Part shown: piece after piece, positions 34,618-44,900 of the stretch | How positions within the stretch are numbered: position 1 is the stretch's first letter | Layout: the number at the start of each line of letters is the position of its first letter | Assembly (NCBI GenBank): GCA_017435905.1 | Contig: JAFSEB010000073.1 | Location: 1-61,537, forward strand | DNA from: Clostridia bacterium | GTDB taxonomy: Bacteria; Bacillota; Clostridia; Christensenellales; CAG-138 | Length of the DNA stretch: 61,537 nucleotides | Direction of reading: 5' to 3' | Translations under genes and position numbers: made by a program | The notes under the pieces: generated by a model | Database searches by the model: none | What the model saw: the letters and a program-made list of their open reading frames with translations, nothing else | What the model was told of the DNA's origin: nothing

Positions 34618-36195
34618 GTGCACTTTCTCATAAGCGACCCAACGGATTACCGCGCCGCACTGTATATTCGCTTATCAAAGGAGGACGAAAACGAAGGGCC
34701 GTCCCAGAGTGTCACCAACCAGCAATCCCTGCTCAACGAGTTCGTGCAGCAGCACCGCTTATCCGTCTACGATACCTACATCGATGACGGTTGGAGCGGC
34801 ACAAATTTTGACCGCCCTGACTTTCAGCGCATGATCGGCGACATCGAGGCCAAAAAGGTCAACATGGTCATCACCAAAGACCTGTCCCGTTTGGGACGTG
34901 ACTATATCATGACGGGTCATTATATGGAGCGATACTTTCCTGAAAAGAGAGTGCGCTATATTTCCTTACTGGATGGCATCGACACCGGCGTAGAGTCAAC
35001 CGCCAACGACATTACCCCGTTCCGTGCCATCATGAACGACATGTATGCAAAGGACATTTCCAAGAAAATCAAGAGCGTCAAGCGGGACAAACAGCGTAAA
35101 GGTCAGTTCATCGGCGGCAAGCCCTTGTACGGCTACAAGATGCATCCGACGGAGAAAAACAAAATCGTCATTGATGAGGAAGCGGCACCCACCGTGCGGC
35201 GGATCTTCGCCATGGCAATGGAGGGCATGAGCTGCCGGCAGATCGCAGTAACTTTGAATGAAGAAGGCGTTTTGTCGCCTGCAGCCTATGCAGGATTAAC
35301 GGTAGGGAAAAGAGGCCCCTATACCGGCCTTTGGAGCAGCGAGCGCATTTCCGATATGCTGCAGAACGAGACCTACATCGGCAGCATGGTGCAGGGGCGA
35401 AGCATCAAGATCAGTTACAAATCAAAAAAAAGCCTGAAGCAGGATCGGGAAAACTGGGTGATCGTGGAAAATACCCATGAACCGCTGATCGACAAGGCTG
35501 CCTTTGAGAAGGTGCGGTTGCTTCTTGCAAGCCGCAGGCACACCCGCAGCAGAACCTATGACTTCTTATTAAAAGGCTTGATATTCTGCCATGAGTGCGG
35601 TTATCCCATGGCGGTGATCAACCGCAAAAATGCAGCAGGAGAAGACAGGCTGTTTTTCATTTGCCGCACCTATCAGCGGTTTACGAAGGCAGGCGTCTGT
35701 ACCTGCCACTCCATCAAGGAGCAGGTTGTGACGGAAGCTGTGCTCACAAAGGTTCGGGAGGTCTGTGAAGCCTGTCTCGATCCCAAGAAGCTGCAGCCCA
35801 TTGCGGCGGATGCCGTGGAGAAAGCCCGGCAGGCAGAGAACCATGAAGCTGAGATCCACTCCCTGCACGGCAAAATCGACAGCATGACAGCCAATCTTGA
35901 TAAGATGTATATGGACCGTCTTTCGGGATTGCTGGCTGAAGCTGATTTCGGGCGAATCTATCAGCGGGTCAAGATGGAGCGCAGTTCTCTCGAAGATAAG
36001 CTGAAGGAACTGGAGTCACAAAAAGAAAGTCCCGTCAGCACGGAGGAACGGGCAGGGGAACTGGTGCGGCAGTTTCTGGATTCTGCTTACACCAGCCGGG
36101 AACTCTTGGTCAGTCTCATCGAACGTGTGGAACTGACCGAGGACAAACAAATTATCATCAAATTCCGCTTCCGTGAACTGGAAGCAATTTCTTAA
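34618..36195 (+). CDS. Large serine recombinase (SpoIVCA-like)
   Basis: The 525-residue protein has a resolvase domain with the catalytic Ser20 in YIRLSKED, followed by the usual arginine motifs in KDLSRLGRDYIMTGHYME. A recombinase domain (about 165-280: GGKPLYGYKM ... GPYTGLWSSERISDMLQNET) comes next, then a zinc ribbon (LIFCHECGYPMA ... CTCH), a coiled-coil region (about 400-470) and a basic tail. The start is GTG 34618 with GGGGGTGA upstream. It lies immediately inside the right attachment site, as the recombinase of a sigK skin element should, and it is the obvious enzyme for excising the 35.7-kb element. Confidence 0.92.
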   Translation: MHFLISDPTDYRAALYIRLSKEDENEGPSQSVTNQQSLLNEFVQQHRLSVYDTYIDDGWSGTNFDRPDFQRMIGDIEAKKVNMVITKDLSRLGRDYIMTGHYMERYFPEKRVRYISLLDGIDTGVESTANDITPFRAIMNDMYAKDISKKIKSVKRDKQRKGQFIGGKPLYGYKMHPTEKNKIVIDEEAAPTVRRIFAMAMEGMSCRQIAVTLNEEGVLSPAAYAGLTVGKRGPYTGLWSSERISDMLQNETYIGSMVQGRSIKISYKSKKSLKQDRENWVIVENTHEPLIDKAAFEKVRLLLASRRHTRSRTYDFLLKGLIFCHECGYPMAVINRKNAAGEDRLFFICRTYQRFTKAGVCTCHSIKEQVVTEAVLTKVREVCEACLDPKKLQPIAADAVEKARQAENHEAEIHSLHGKIDSMTANLDKMYMDRLSGLLAEADFGRIYQRVKMERSSLEDKLKELESQKESPVSTEERAGELVRQFLDSAYTSRELLVSLIERVELTEDKQIIIKFRFRELEAIS

Positions 36196-36200
36196 GGCAA

Positions 36201-36228
36201 ATCGTTTACAATAGGCGAGTCGCTATGT
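36201..36228 (+). repeat. Right attachment site (attR): inner arm plus core
   Basis: Inner arm ATCGTTTACA at 36201-36210 (inverted copy of 552-561) and core GCTATGT at 36222-36228. Joined to the left inner sequence it makes a 54-bp imperfect palindrome centred on the GT of the core, typical of a serine-recombinase attP. Confidence 0.75.
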
Positions 36229-36301
36229 GTCACGCCTTGAAAAGAAGGCGATCGGCAAGCTGAATGAACACCTTTGGGAAATGAAGGAAGAACGTGGCTG
36301 A
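36221..36301 (+). CDS. sigK: Sigma-K C-terminal segment
   Basis: Frame 2 encodes RYVSRLEKKAIGKLNEHL and then WEMKEERG before TGA 36299-36301. This completes region 4.2 of SigK. The codons line up with the segment ending at 535: SRSY on the left, VSRLEKK on the right, with the same reading frame restored by recombination at GCTATGT. It has no start codon of its own and no ribosome-binding site, as expected for a piece made only by rearrangement. Confidence 0.88.
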   Translation, partial: RYVSRLEKKAIGKLNEHLWEMKEERG

Positions 36302-36368
36302 TACATTGCAAATGGCAGCGGCTGCTGTTACAATAGGAAAAGAAAAGAACCTTTTGCGGAGGTATGAT

Positions 36369-37970
36369 ATGAAACGGTTTGCAGCGCTGTTGCTGGTGCT
36401 GATCGTATCGGCGGCGTCCGTAACGAATGCGGAAGGGCTTTCCGGGGAAAGTGTGCCCCAAATGCAGACGGAAACGGAGATCGCAGATGTAAGTGAATAT
36501 GTGCTCAGCGCCGGCAGCATGACCCCTGCATTCCTGCCAAACGGCGTGGGAAGCGGCGCTGCGGTATTTGCGGACGAAGAAAACGATCCCGACACGCTGT
36601 TCGTGGAGCGTGTTCTTGCCGCATGGAGCGATTTTTCCGAGGAGATCATCGACCTGACCGACCTTGGTCTGACCATTGAGGAGGGCGCCTTCCTGTACGG
36701 TGTGGTCATGAACCTCTATCCCCGCTTTTTTGATGTTTCCCCTTATTTCCGCTACGCCTATGACGGAAACATGATGCTTGGCATCGTGCCCCAATACCTT
36801 TGCACCAAAGAGCAGGGCGAGGTGCGGCTTGAACAGTATGATGCAGCCATTGAAAAAATGGTGGCGGATTCCGTTTCCGAAGCGGATTACCAAACGATGA
36901 GTGAAACGGAGATCGCCCTTGCGCTGCACGATTATCTTGCGCTGCATGTGCGCTACAGCTATAAGGGTGTAAACGATCGCACCGCCGACCCGGATGCGTA
37001 CAACGCCTACGGCGCCGTGGTAAACGGCAGTGCGGTCTGTCAGGGCTATACGCTGGCCTATTCTGAGCTTTTGGCCTGCAACAATATCGTCTCGACCGCC
37101 GTTACCTCCGAAAATGCAGCGCATGCCTGGAATGCGGTAATGCTGGAAAACGGCACATACCACGTGGATGTGACCTTCGACGACCCCGGCTGCAGCTGGT
37201 CACCGGATGGCGACGACGATGTTTCCGGCTTTGCACGGCACGATTATTTCATGCTGACGGATGCGGAGATCATCGCAGAGGATACGAAAAGCGACCGCAG
37301 CGACATGGTGTTCAGCCTTGCGCTTGGAGAAGCCGCTTCAGTATCCCATCCCGATAGGGCGCTGTGGCAGGATGCCTATACCATGTTCTACATTGGGAAC
37401 GGCCTGTGGCTTCGCCATAAAAACATGACCTACCTTGAAGGGGTGATCGAGGGGCTCAAACCCTCCGCTACGGGGCTTGATCTTTGCAGCCTTACCGATA
37501 CAAAGGGGCAGGAGCTCTATCCGCACAACAGCTACCCTCTTTACGGATTTATGGCACGGCTTGACGATACGCTTTATTTGAATGCATTCGCAGGCGGCGC
37601 AAAGAGCGGCAAGATCGTCGCCCTTGATATTGGTACCTTTGAGGAAACGTCTGTTTTGACCCTGCAGGAAGGGCATATTGCGGAGGAACTGGAAGAAAAG
37701 GACGGGGATATCTACTATCTCGATCTTTGGTATGACAGCGCCGAGGGCAAGGTGAAATACGAGCGCAAAAAGCTGGAGATCTCGTCGGAAGAACCGCCCG
37801 TGACGGCGGAGGATCTGACCGGCGACGGCGTGATGGATGTGCTTGACGCCATTGCGCTTGCCAAGCACCTTGCAGGGCTTTCTTCTATTACTAACGATGT
37901 GCTGACCGCCGCCGGGTTTGTACCTGCGGAGGTATCGGTGGGGGATGCGGTTGCGATTTGTGCCGGTTGA
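36369..37970 (+). CDS. Secreted transglutaminase-domain protein with a dockerin-like end
   Basis: GGAGG lies 7 bases upstream of ATG 36369 and a signal peptide follows (MKRFAALLLVLIVSAASVTN). Residues about 200-300 form a transglutaminase core with an intact triad: Cys in GSAVCQGYTLAYSELL, His in AAHAWNAVML, Asp in YHVDVTFDDP. The middle is beta-rich. The C-terminus has a dockerin-like segment (EDLTGDGVMDVLDAIALAKH, then a weak second repeat). It is probably a surface protease-like or cross-linking enzyme. It lies outside the element but belongs to the same domain repertoire as the riboswitch operon. The frame before 36369 overlaps sigK and is not coding. Confidence 0.8.
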   Translation: MKRFAALLLVLIVSAASVTNAEGLSGESVPQMQTETEIADVSEYVLSAGSMTPAFLPNGVGSGAAVFADEENDPDTLFVERVLAAWSDFSEEIIDLTDLGLTIEEGAFLYGVVMNLYPRFFDVSPYFRYAYDGNMMLGIVPQYLCTKEQGEVRLEQYDAAIEKMVADSVSEADYQTMSETEIALALHDYLALHVRYSYKGVNDRTADPDAYNAYGAVVNGSAVCQGYTLAYSELLACNNIVSTAVTSENAAHAWNAVMLENGTYHVDVTFDDPGCSWSPDGDDDVSGFARHDYFMLTDAEIIAEDTKSDRSDMVFSLALGEAASVSHPDRALWQDAYTMFYIGNGLWLRHKNMTYLEGVIEGLKPSATGLDLCSLTDTKGQELYPHNSYPLYGFMARLDDTLYLNAFAGGAKSGKIVALDIGTFEETSVLTLQEGHIAEELEEKDGDIYYLDLWYDSAEGKVKYERKKLEISSEEPPVTAEDLTGDGVMDVLDAIALAKHLAGLSSITNDVLTAAGFVPAEVSVGDAVAICAG

Positions 37971-38001
37971 CTGCCAAATATTGTCTGCTCCATAAAAGGA
38001 A

Positions 38002-38030
38002 TTGAATCCGAAAACCCGGTATGGTATAAT
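38002..38030 (+). promoter_or_regulatory. Promoter of the cohesin-dockerin gene
   Basis: TTGAAT (38002-38007), 17-bp spacer, TATAAT (38025-38030). An inverted repeat in the leader at 38043-38073 (TGCCA ... TGGCA with inner GGGT/ACCC) could be an RNA hairpin. Confidence 0.75.
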
Positions 38031-38104
38031 CACCTTAATAATGCCATACTGGGTCTTTTTATACCCTTTTGGCATAACGACAAGAAAAGAAAGGCGATCC
38101 TGTC

Positions 38105-38881
38105 ATGACACGGTTTAGATGGAAACGCTTGCTGATCACGGTTGGAGCATTGCTCCTGTCCCTTACGCTGCTTACGGGCATTGCCCTTGCGGCGGTGCTG
38201 TTCACGGTGGATACCTCCGCCCGCAAAACGGTGTATGCCCCCGGCGAAACGGTGAATGTGGATGTGGTTTTGAACCTTGCTGACGGGCAGGCGAGCGCAG
38301 CCCTTGGCGGCATTCAGATCGATCTTGCTTACGACAGCGATCTTTTTACTTATGAAAGCGTCAGCGCAGAGGATATCAGCTTTGTTGCCGATGCGGCGGA
38401 TGATGTGCCTGCAGCGGATGCCACGGTGGATTCCTTCCTTGTGGTGAATAACGATTCCGCCAACAGCGTGGTACACCTTGTGTATGTGAACGCAGCCCTT
38501 GAAGCGCTTGGCGGTGATGCGCTTTTCACCGTGAACTTCAAGCTCAGTGAAACGGCAGCGGACGGCGCCACGGGCACCTTCACCGTGAACACGGATGGCG
38601 CTTACGATACCGCCGCCGCCCTTGTCAGCGGCACCGACCAAACGGACAAAACCTTCACCATCACCGTGGAGAAGCCGAAGGGGCTGCTTGGCGATGTGAA
38701 TCTTGATAAAAAGGTAAACTCGACGGATGCAGTGATGGTGCTGCAGGCTTCGGTTAAATTGATCACCTTATCGGAGTTGCAAACAACGTTGGCCGATGTG
38801 AATTTTGATGGAAAGTTGAATTCTACAGATGCTGTTAGAATTTTGCAGTATGCTGTTAAACTGATAACTGAGTTTAAATAA
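38105..38881 (+). CDS. Cohesin-dockerin secreted protein
   Basis: The 258-residue protein has a signal peptide, one cohesin-like domain (VDTSARKTVYAPGETVNVDV, then GGIQIDLAYDSDLFTYESVS) and a two-repeat dockerin (GDVNLDKKVNSTDAVMVLQA; ADVNFDGKLNSTDAVRILQY). It could link a dockerin protein to a cohesin on another protein or self-assemble. The second dockerin repeat and the sequence beyond it are clearly more AT-rich than the first part of the gene. It is followed 53 bases later by the 2450-residue protein, probably in one operon. Confidence 0.82.
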   Translation: MTRFRWKRLLITVGALLLSLTLLTGIALAAVLFTVDTSARKTVYAPGETVNVDVVLNLADGQASAALGGIQIDLAYDSDLFTYESVSAEDISFVADAADDVPAADATVDSFLVVNNDSANSVVHLVYVNAALEALGGDALFTVNFKLSETAADGATGTFTVNTDGAYDTAAALVSGTDQTDKTFTITVEKPKGLLGDVNLDKKVNSTDAVMVLQASVKLITLSELQTTLADVNFDGKLNSTDAVRILQYAVKLITEFK

Positions 38882-38934
38882 ATTGTCCCATAGCTTTTTT
38901 CCACAGAACGAATTGTTGTTCAGGAGGTTTTGAT

Positions 38935-41900
38935 ATGACAAAGAAAGCAACAGCCCTGTTTTTGGCACTTGTGATGATTTTCTCTATGATGCCGAATCTT
39001 GCTTTTGCGGAGGGCGCAGAACTGAATTCTGGGGTAGATGTAACCACAATCAAAACGGAGTCTGATGATGTTGTTGTGTACTCTGTTGATATTCCGCAAG
39101 GATCAGAGGCTGCATCTTTGGATATTACCGTTTCCTTTGATAGCACAAAGTTAGAGTGCACGGCTGTTACTCCCGGCTATATGATGTGTACGTACAACTT
39201 TGACCCCGATAACGATGATAATATCCTGTTTTCGGCTGCTACCATACCCACTCCGATGGGAACTTCACCCATTCCTGCGGGCAATCTTTTTAAGATTACC
39301 TTTAAAGCGAAGGATTCTCTTCAGAAAAATACGAGCGTAGATATTGAAGCTACCGTAACAAATGCTTCGAAGCCTGATGGCGTCGATCTTGTTCCGATTG
39401 CAGTCTCTATCCCCACCCAAACCGTCAACATCACCGTCACCAATCCGGCGAAGCTTGAGGTAACGAGCAAAAATATTCTTGTTGGCGGCGATCATACCGA
39501 CGGCACCATCGGCTTTAAAGCTGTCAAGCTCCCCGACCTTGCTGCCGATGGTATTACCGTCACCGCATCCCGGGATGTGCTTGAATTTGGTGCGACGACC
39601 CTCGAAGGGGGATCCGGCACTGTTCCCTTTACGGTAAAGAGCAGCGCCGAGCCCGGTCATGAAGTCGAAGTTACCGTTAAGGCCGGCGATTTCTCCGATA
39701 AATGCACGGTCTTTGTGGATAAGCCTGCCGTTGCGGGCGACCTTAATGTGGGCAGCACGCTGACCGCCACGAGCCTGCTTGACGGGGCGACCTTCAAATG
39801 GATCGTCATTTTGGGCGAAGGTGCGGATATGCAGCACCATGAACGTGCCACCGGCTCGAGCTACACTCTTACCGAAGCGGATAAGGGCGGCGTCCTGAAG
39901 CTGGAAGTATCCCATTCCGACTATGAAGATGAAGGCATGGATTATGTCTACGCCAACCCCATCCTTGCCGCAAAGCCTGCCGCACCCACGGTAAGCATGG
40001 CAAGCAACGATTACACCTCCATCACCCTTACCGAGATCGAGGGTGCGGAATATAAAATTGCGGACGGCGAGTGGCAGGACAGCCCCACCTTTACGGGCCT
40101 GAAAGCCGGAACGGAATATGAGTTCTCCATCCGCATCAAGGCAACTGCTGATACGCCCGCCGGCGCTGTTGCCACCGCGAAGTTCAGCACCAAGGCTTAC
40201 GAAGCGCAGAATGTGACTATTGTCGTGAAGGATACCGACGGCAATACGGTACCTTCCAACCATTATACCGTGTATGAGGTACCTCTCGGAGGAGAGAAGA
40301 TACTCTTTGACGGCAAGCTGACAAGCGATGAACAGGTCGACATCAGCATTGAACTCACCGAGGAAGGCAAGAAACTCTATAAGGCTACATCTGCTGATAA
40401 AGTCGATTGGACCTTTGACGGCCTTGCATATGCGATATATTCCCAATCTGCACATATATACAGAGCCGAGATCAGCCTGTTGGACCTCACCAAGGGCGGC
40501 AGCACTACCCTTACCCTTACCCCAAAGGACCCCTTTGAAGTCAGGGTGAAGCAGGGCGGCCAGGGCGGCGACTATACCTTTGAAGCCATGCAGGCCGGGA
40601 AGCTGACCGTTTCCATGCCTTATACCGGCAGCCAGGTCTGCTATACGAGGAGTAAAAAACTTGGCAGTTCATTCAACTCCTACACCGGGGAATCCAACTG
40701 CTTCCTGATCTGCAGCAATAGCACCGAGGATTCTGCCGACACTTATTGGGTGGATGCAGAGGGCAATGAGATCTACGACAATCCTGTAAACGTGGGCACC
40801 TACAAGCTGATGGCCTACTTTGACGGCAGCGCTACAAGTGATTTCAAGCCCCTTGCGCCCACGGTGATCGTGGAGCTGACCGTTACCAAGGCCGACAGGA
40901 CCGATGTGCCCCAAACGCCCACCCTGGTCAGCAAGACCGAAAATTCCCTCACCGTTGAGAACCGTGATGCGGACGGCAATCTTGAAACCGACGTTGAATG
41001 GATGCTTTGCGATTCGGGGAAAAATCCGATCACCGGTTGGATGCAGGGCGAAAACGGTCAGGTCACCTTTACCGGTCTTACCGACGGCACCCGTTATCTT
41101 ATCAGTGCCCGTTATGCGGAAAGCGCCAACCAGAGTGCAAGCGGTGCCTGTACAGAGCCCCTTCAGGTGGATACCGTTTATGCGCCCAAGACGATAAAGA
41201 TTTTCGGCTATGTGAACGACCCGTCGGAAGACCTCTCCGGCCTGTTTAAGGTTTACCTGGCGGATGAAGATGATAAAAATAAACCCACCGATGTGGAAGT
41301 GACAACGCTCACTGCCGGCGCAAGCAATGCAAAGCGTGTCGTCATCATGCTGACGGAGGAGGCCCGGGAACGGTATTATCTCAACGGTTATCCGGGCGAA
41401 AACCCCAGTCGCTACGAAACGGCCATGAAGGGTACAGACTCGACTCCTCTCAATGAGTATTCCTTTGCGACCACCATCACCGGCAGCGACAACGGTGTGT
41501 ATTTGCCGCCGGATCATGAAGATCAGCCGGGCATGAACATCAAGCTGTTCGAAAAGAAGGAAAATACCTTCCTTGTCAGCAAGAACGGCGCTGCGGCTGC
41601 TGCGGCACCCGTTGTAGAATCCATTCCCTATACCGGCAGCGCCTTTACCGCACGGGGTGCGCTTCAGGCAGACGCAGGTGCTGCTTTCACCGTGATCCCG
41701 AGTATTAGCGATACCAGCACCGGCAAGCCGATTCCTTCCGTTTGCTGGAAGGATGCAAACGGTGATGTTGTGGCAAACCCTGTTGCTGTCGGCACTTACT
41801 ACCTGTATGCTTCCGTTGCAGCAGGCACCATGTGGAAGGCGACCCCGGAAACGCTGGTTCTGACCCTGACCGTTGACAAGGGCGAGCAGACTGCGCCCGC

Positions 41901-44900
41901 AAGCGCACCCGAAAAGGTATCCGCAACCAAGGATTCCGTCACGGTCAAGCTTGCAGATGCGAAGAAGGTGCAGTTTGCCATCGATGACGGCACCGGCAGC
42001 CTGATCTGGTATGATGCCGCTTCCGACGGCACCTACACCTTCACCGGCCTTGATGACTACACCAAGTACAACGTCGTTGCCCGCTATGCGGCGAACGATA
42101 ACCAGCTTGCAAGCCCTGCAAGTGCAGCACTTGCAGTGCAGACCGAACCTGCACCGCAGATCATCGGAGTTAAAGTCAAGTGTGGGGACAAGGAGCTGGC
42201 TCCTGCCGATTTCAAGATATATGAAGGCAGTGAGTTCTTTGACTGGGCGATCACCGGCGGTGAAAAGGTCACCATTACCGTGAAGCTTTCCGATGAGGCA
42301 AAGAAGATCTATAAGCCCAATCAGCTGACGGTGGATGCGCACAACATGGGAAGGGAAAACATCTCCTATGCTGACGGCACCTATACCGCTACCCTCTTCC
42401 TGACCGATTACACCGAGGGCGGTACCGTTACCTTCAACCTCACAGAGAAGGAAACGATCTCCGTCAGGGTCAGCAAGGAGCAGGTACATTTTGAAAACAT
42501 GAAGGAGTCTTTGACGGATACAAAGACCTATGACGGCAAAGCTTCCAAGTGGCTCGACATAACGTATAGCAACTACACAGGGTCAGAAGAATTTGCATAT
42601 TTTATCAAGGAAGATAAAAACGGTTTATATTTGGACACAGAATGGTACGATGCACAGGGCAAAGAACTTTCGGATGACCCGGTCAACGTTGGCACCTACA
42701 AGCTGATCGCAAAATATAAGGGCAACGATAATTATAAACCCCTTGCGGAAACGTTGCTTGTTACGCTGACCATTAACCCGGCGGTCATGGAAACGCCCGA
42801 TGCGCCCACTGTCGGTGAAGTGACGAAGGATTCCATCAGCTATACCGGCGTGAAGGGACAGAAATACGCAGTGACCACTTCTGCAACCGCTCCTGATGCC
42901 AATGCGGCAGATTGGAAGGAATGCACTGCCGATGGTACCATGACCGAGACCGGTCTTGAACCCAACACGCAGTATTACATCCACACCTTCGTGCCTGCAT
43001 TGACTTCGAACCATGCAAATTCCGCAGCAGCCACCACTTCCGTGACCACCAAGCACAGCTACGGTGTGGAAGTGGCAGAAGAAACTACCCTCACGTGGAA
43101 TGTGCGTGTAGGTACGGATCCTGCTTCGTTGTCGGCGATAATGAACCAGACAGTGCCGGTCAAATCCACCGGCACGGGCGATATTTCCGTAGTGTGCACG
43201 AACAGCGATGAATCGCCCTTCGGTACAGGCATAACGTCGATGCTTATCAAGCAAAGCGACCCTGAAAAGGTACTGCCCTTCACGCTCAAAAACAATATGA
43301 TCTCCACGGCTGCGACCGGCAGCGTTTCCTACACCTATACCTATACGGTCAAGGAAAACTACACGGACGGTGAAGAAATCAAGAGCTTCAAGGTGACCTG
43401 CGTGGTCAACGTGGTGGAAAAGGATGTTGTCTCCTTCACAAACTTCGATGATCTTACCGTTACCTACGGCGAAGCCTATGACATGGAGACCGCCGAGCCG
43501 CAGGTACAGACCGGCGTTGCACCCTATACCGGTGAACTTGAGTACTCTTACACCGATAAAAACGGCGTTACCAGTACGGGTGCTCCCCTGACGGCAGGCA
43601 CCTACACCGTAAAGGTCAAGGTTCCCGACAGCAATGCGGACTACGCAGGCGAAAAGAGCGTGAAGCTGACCATCAATCCGAAGGAAGTTGAGCTTACCGG
43701 CCTTACCGTCAAGGAAAAGATCTATGACGGCACCACCGCTGCGGAGCTTGACGAGACCGGCGCCTCACTTGCAGGCGTTGTGCCCGGCGATTCTCTCAGC
43801 TTCAATGTGACCTCTGCCGCCTTCAACAGCGTCAACGTGGATGAAGCCAATGCGGTCACCGTTGCGATCGAGCTTGATGGCTCCGGGAAAGATAACTACA
43901 CTCTCAAGGCGCTCGCGCCCATTGCTTCTGCCATCAAGCCCCGTGAGGTCAGCATCGTGGTCACCGCAAAGGATAAGGTCTACGACGGCACCATCGATGC
44001 GGAAGTGACCGCTGCCTATGCGGAAAACAGCGGCATGCTGGATGCGGATCAGCCCTTTGTGACCCTGAATGCGGAAGGCGCCTTCGACAACAAGAACGTG
44101 GGCGAAGACAAGAAGGTCATCTGCACCGTTTCTTTGGAAAACAACGCCGGCTATTTGGTGGCCTCCAACTATACGGTCAAGTATGAAGATGCCACCGCTT
44201 CCATCAGCGAAAAGGAAGTCTATGTTGTCTTCGAAGGCACCATGGAGCACGTTTATGACGGCCAGCCCAAGAGCGTGACCGCCAAGGTGGAAGGCGTTGA
44301 GACAGGCGATGAAGCTTCCGTTACCGTCGTATACGGCACGGATACCGCTGCGCCCACCCTTGCAGGCGCATATGTGCTCACCGCAAAGGATCTTACCAAC
44401 AGCAACTACAAGCTGGCGGCTGAACCCTACACGCAGGCAGAGGCTGCACGCACGCTGAAGATCGCCCTTGGCGAATATACGCCCGGCAGCAGCAGTGCGG
44501 AAAAGAGCATCGGCTACCTTGATACCGCCGAAAAGAGCTACGATCTCAAGGAGATCTTCGGCGTTGCGCTCGATGGCACCTTCGAGGTATTCCTCCTTGA
44601 AGAAAACGACATCCTTGCCAAGCATGAGCTTGTCTCCGGCAATGCGCTCGTTCAGCTCAAGGACGGTTGCAGCATCGGTCAGACGGCGAACATCACCTAT
44701 GTGTTTACCCCCGCAGCTGCCAATACCTACAAGACCTTTACCGTGAAGCTGACCGTGAAGGTCGCTGCGGAGAGCGTGAAGAGCATTGAGATCATCGGCG
44801 CCCCCGATGAGATCGAGATCGGCACCGAGCTTGACCTTTCCGCCATTGAGCTGAAGGTCACCTACGAAAACGGCAGCGTGGATGTCTTCGATTCCACCAC

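Larger units (their letters stand above)
529..36228. mobile_element. Skin-type sigK-intervening element, about 35.7 kb
   Basis: The boundaries are the duplicated core GCTATGT at 529-535 and 36222-36228. Crossing over there joins codons AGC-TAT (S-Y) on the left to GTG-TCA-CGC (V-S-R) on the right and restores SigK in frame. A serine recombinase lies just inside the right end. The element carries remnants typical of such elements at its left end (Spo0A_C protein, NlpC/P60, KTR protein, Xre and sigma factor pseudogenes). It also carries unusual chromosomal-type cargo: a hydantoin-type catabolic cluster and a cobalamin-riboswitch surface-protein operon. Excision is inferred from the sequence, not observed. 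Confidence 0.85.
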
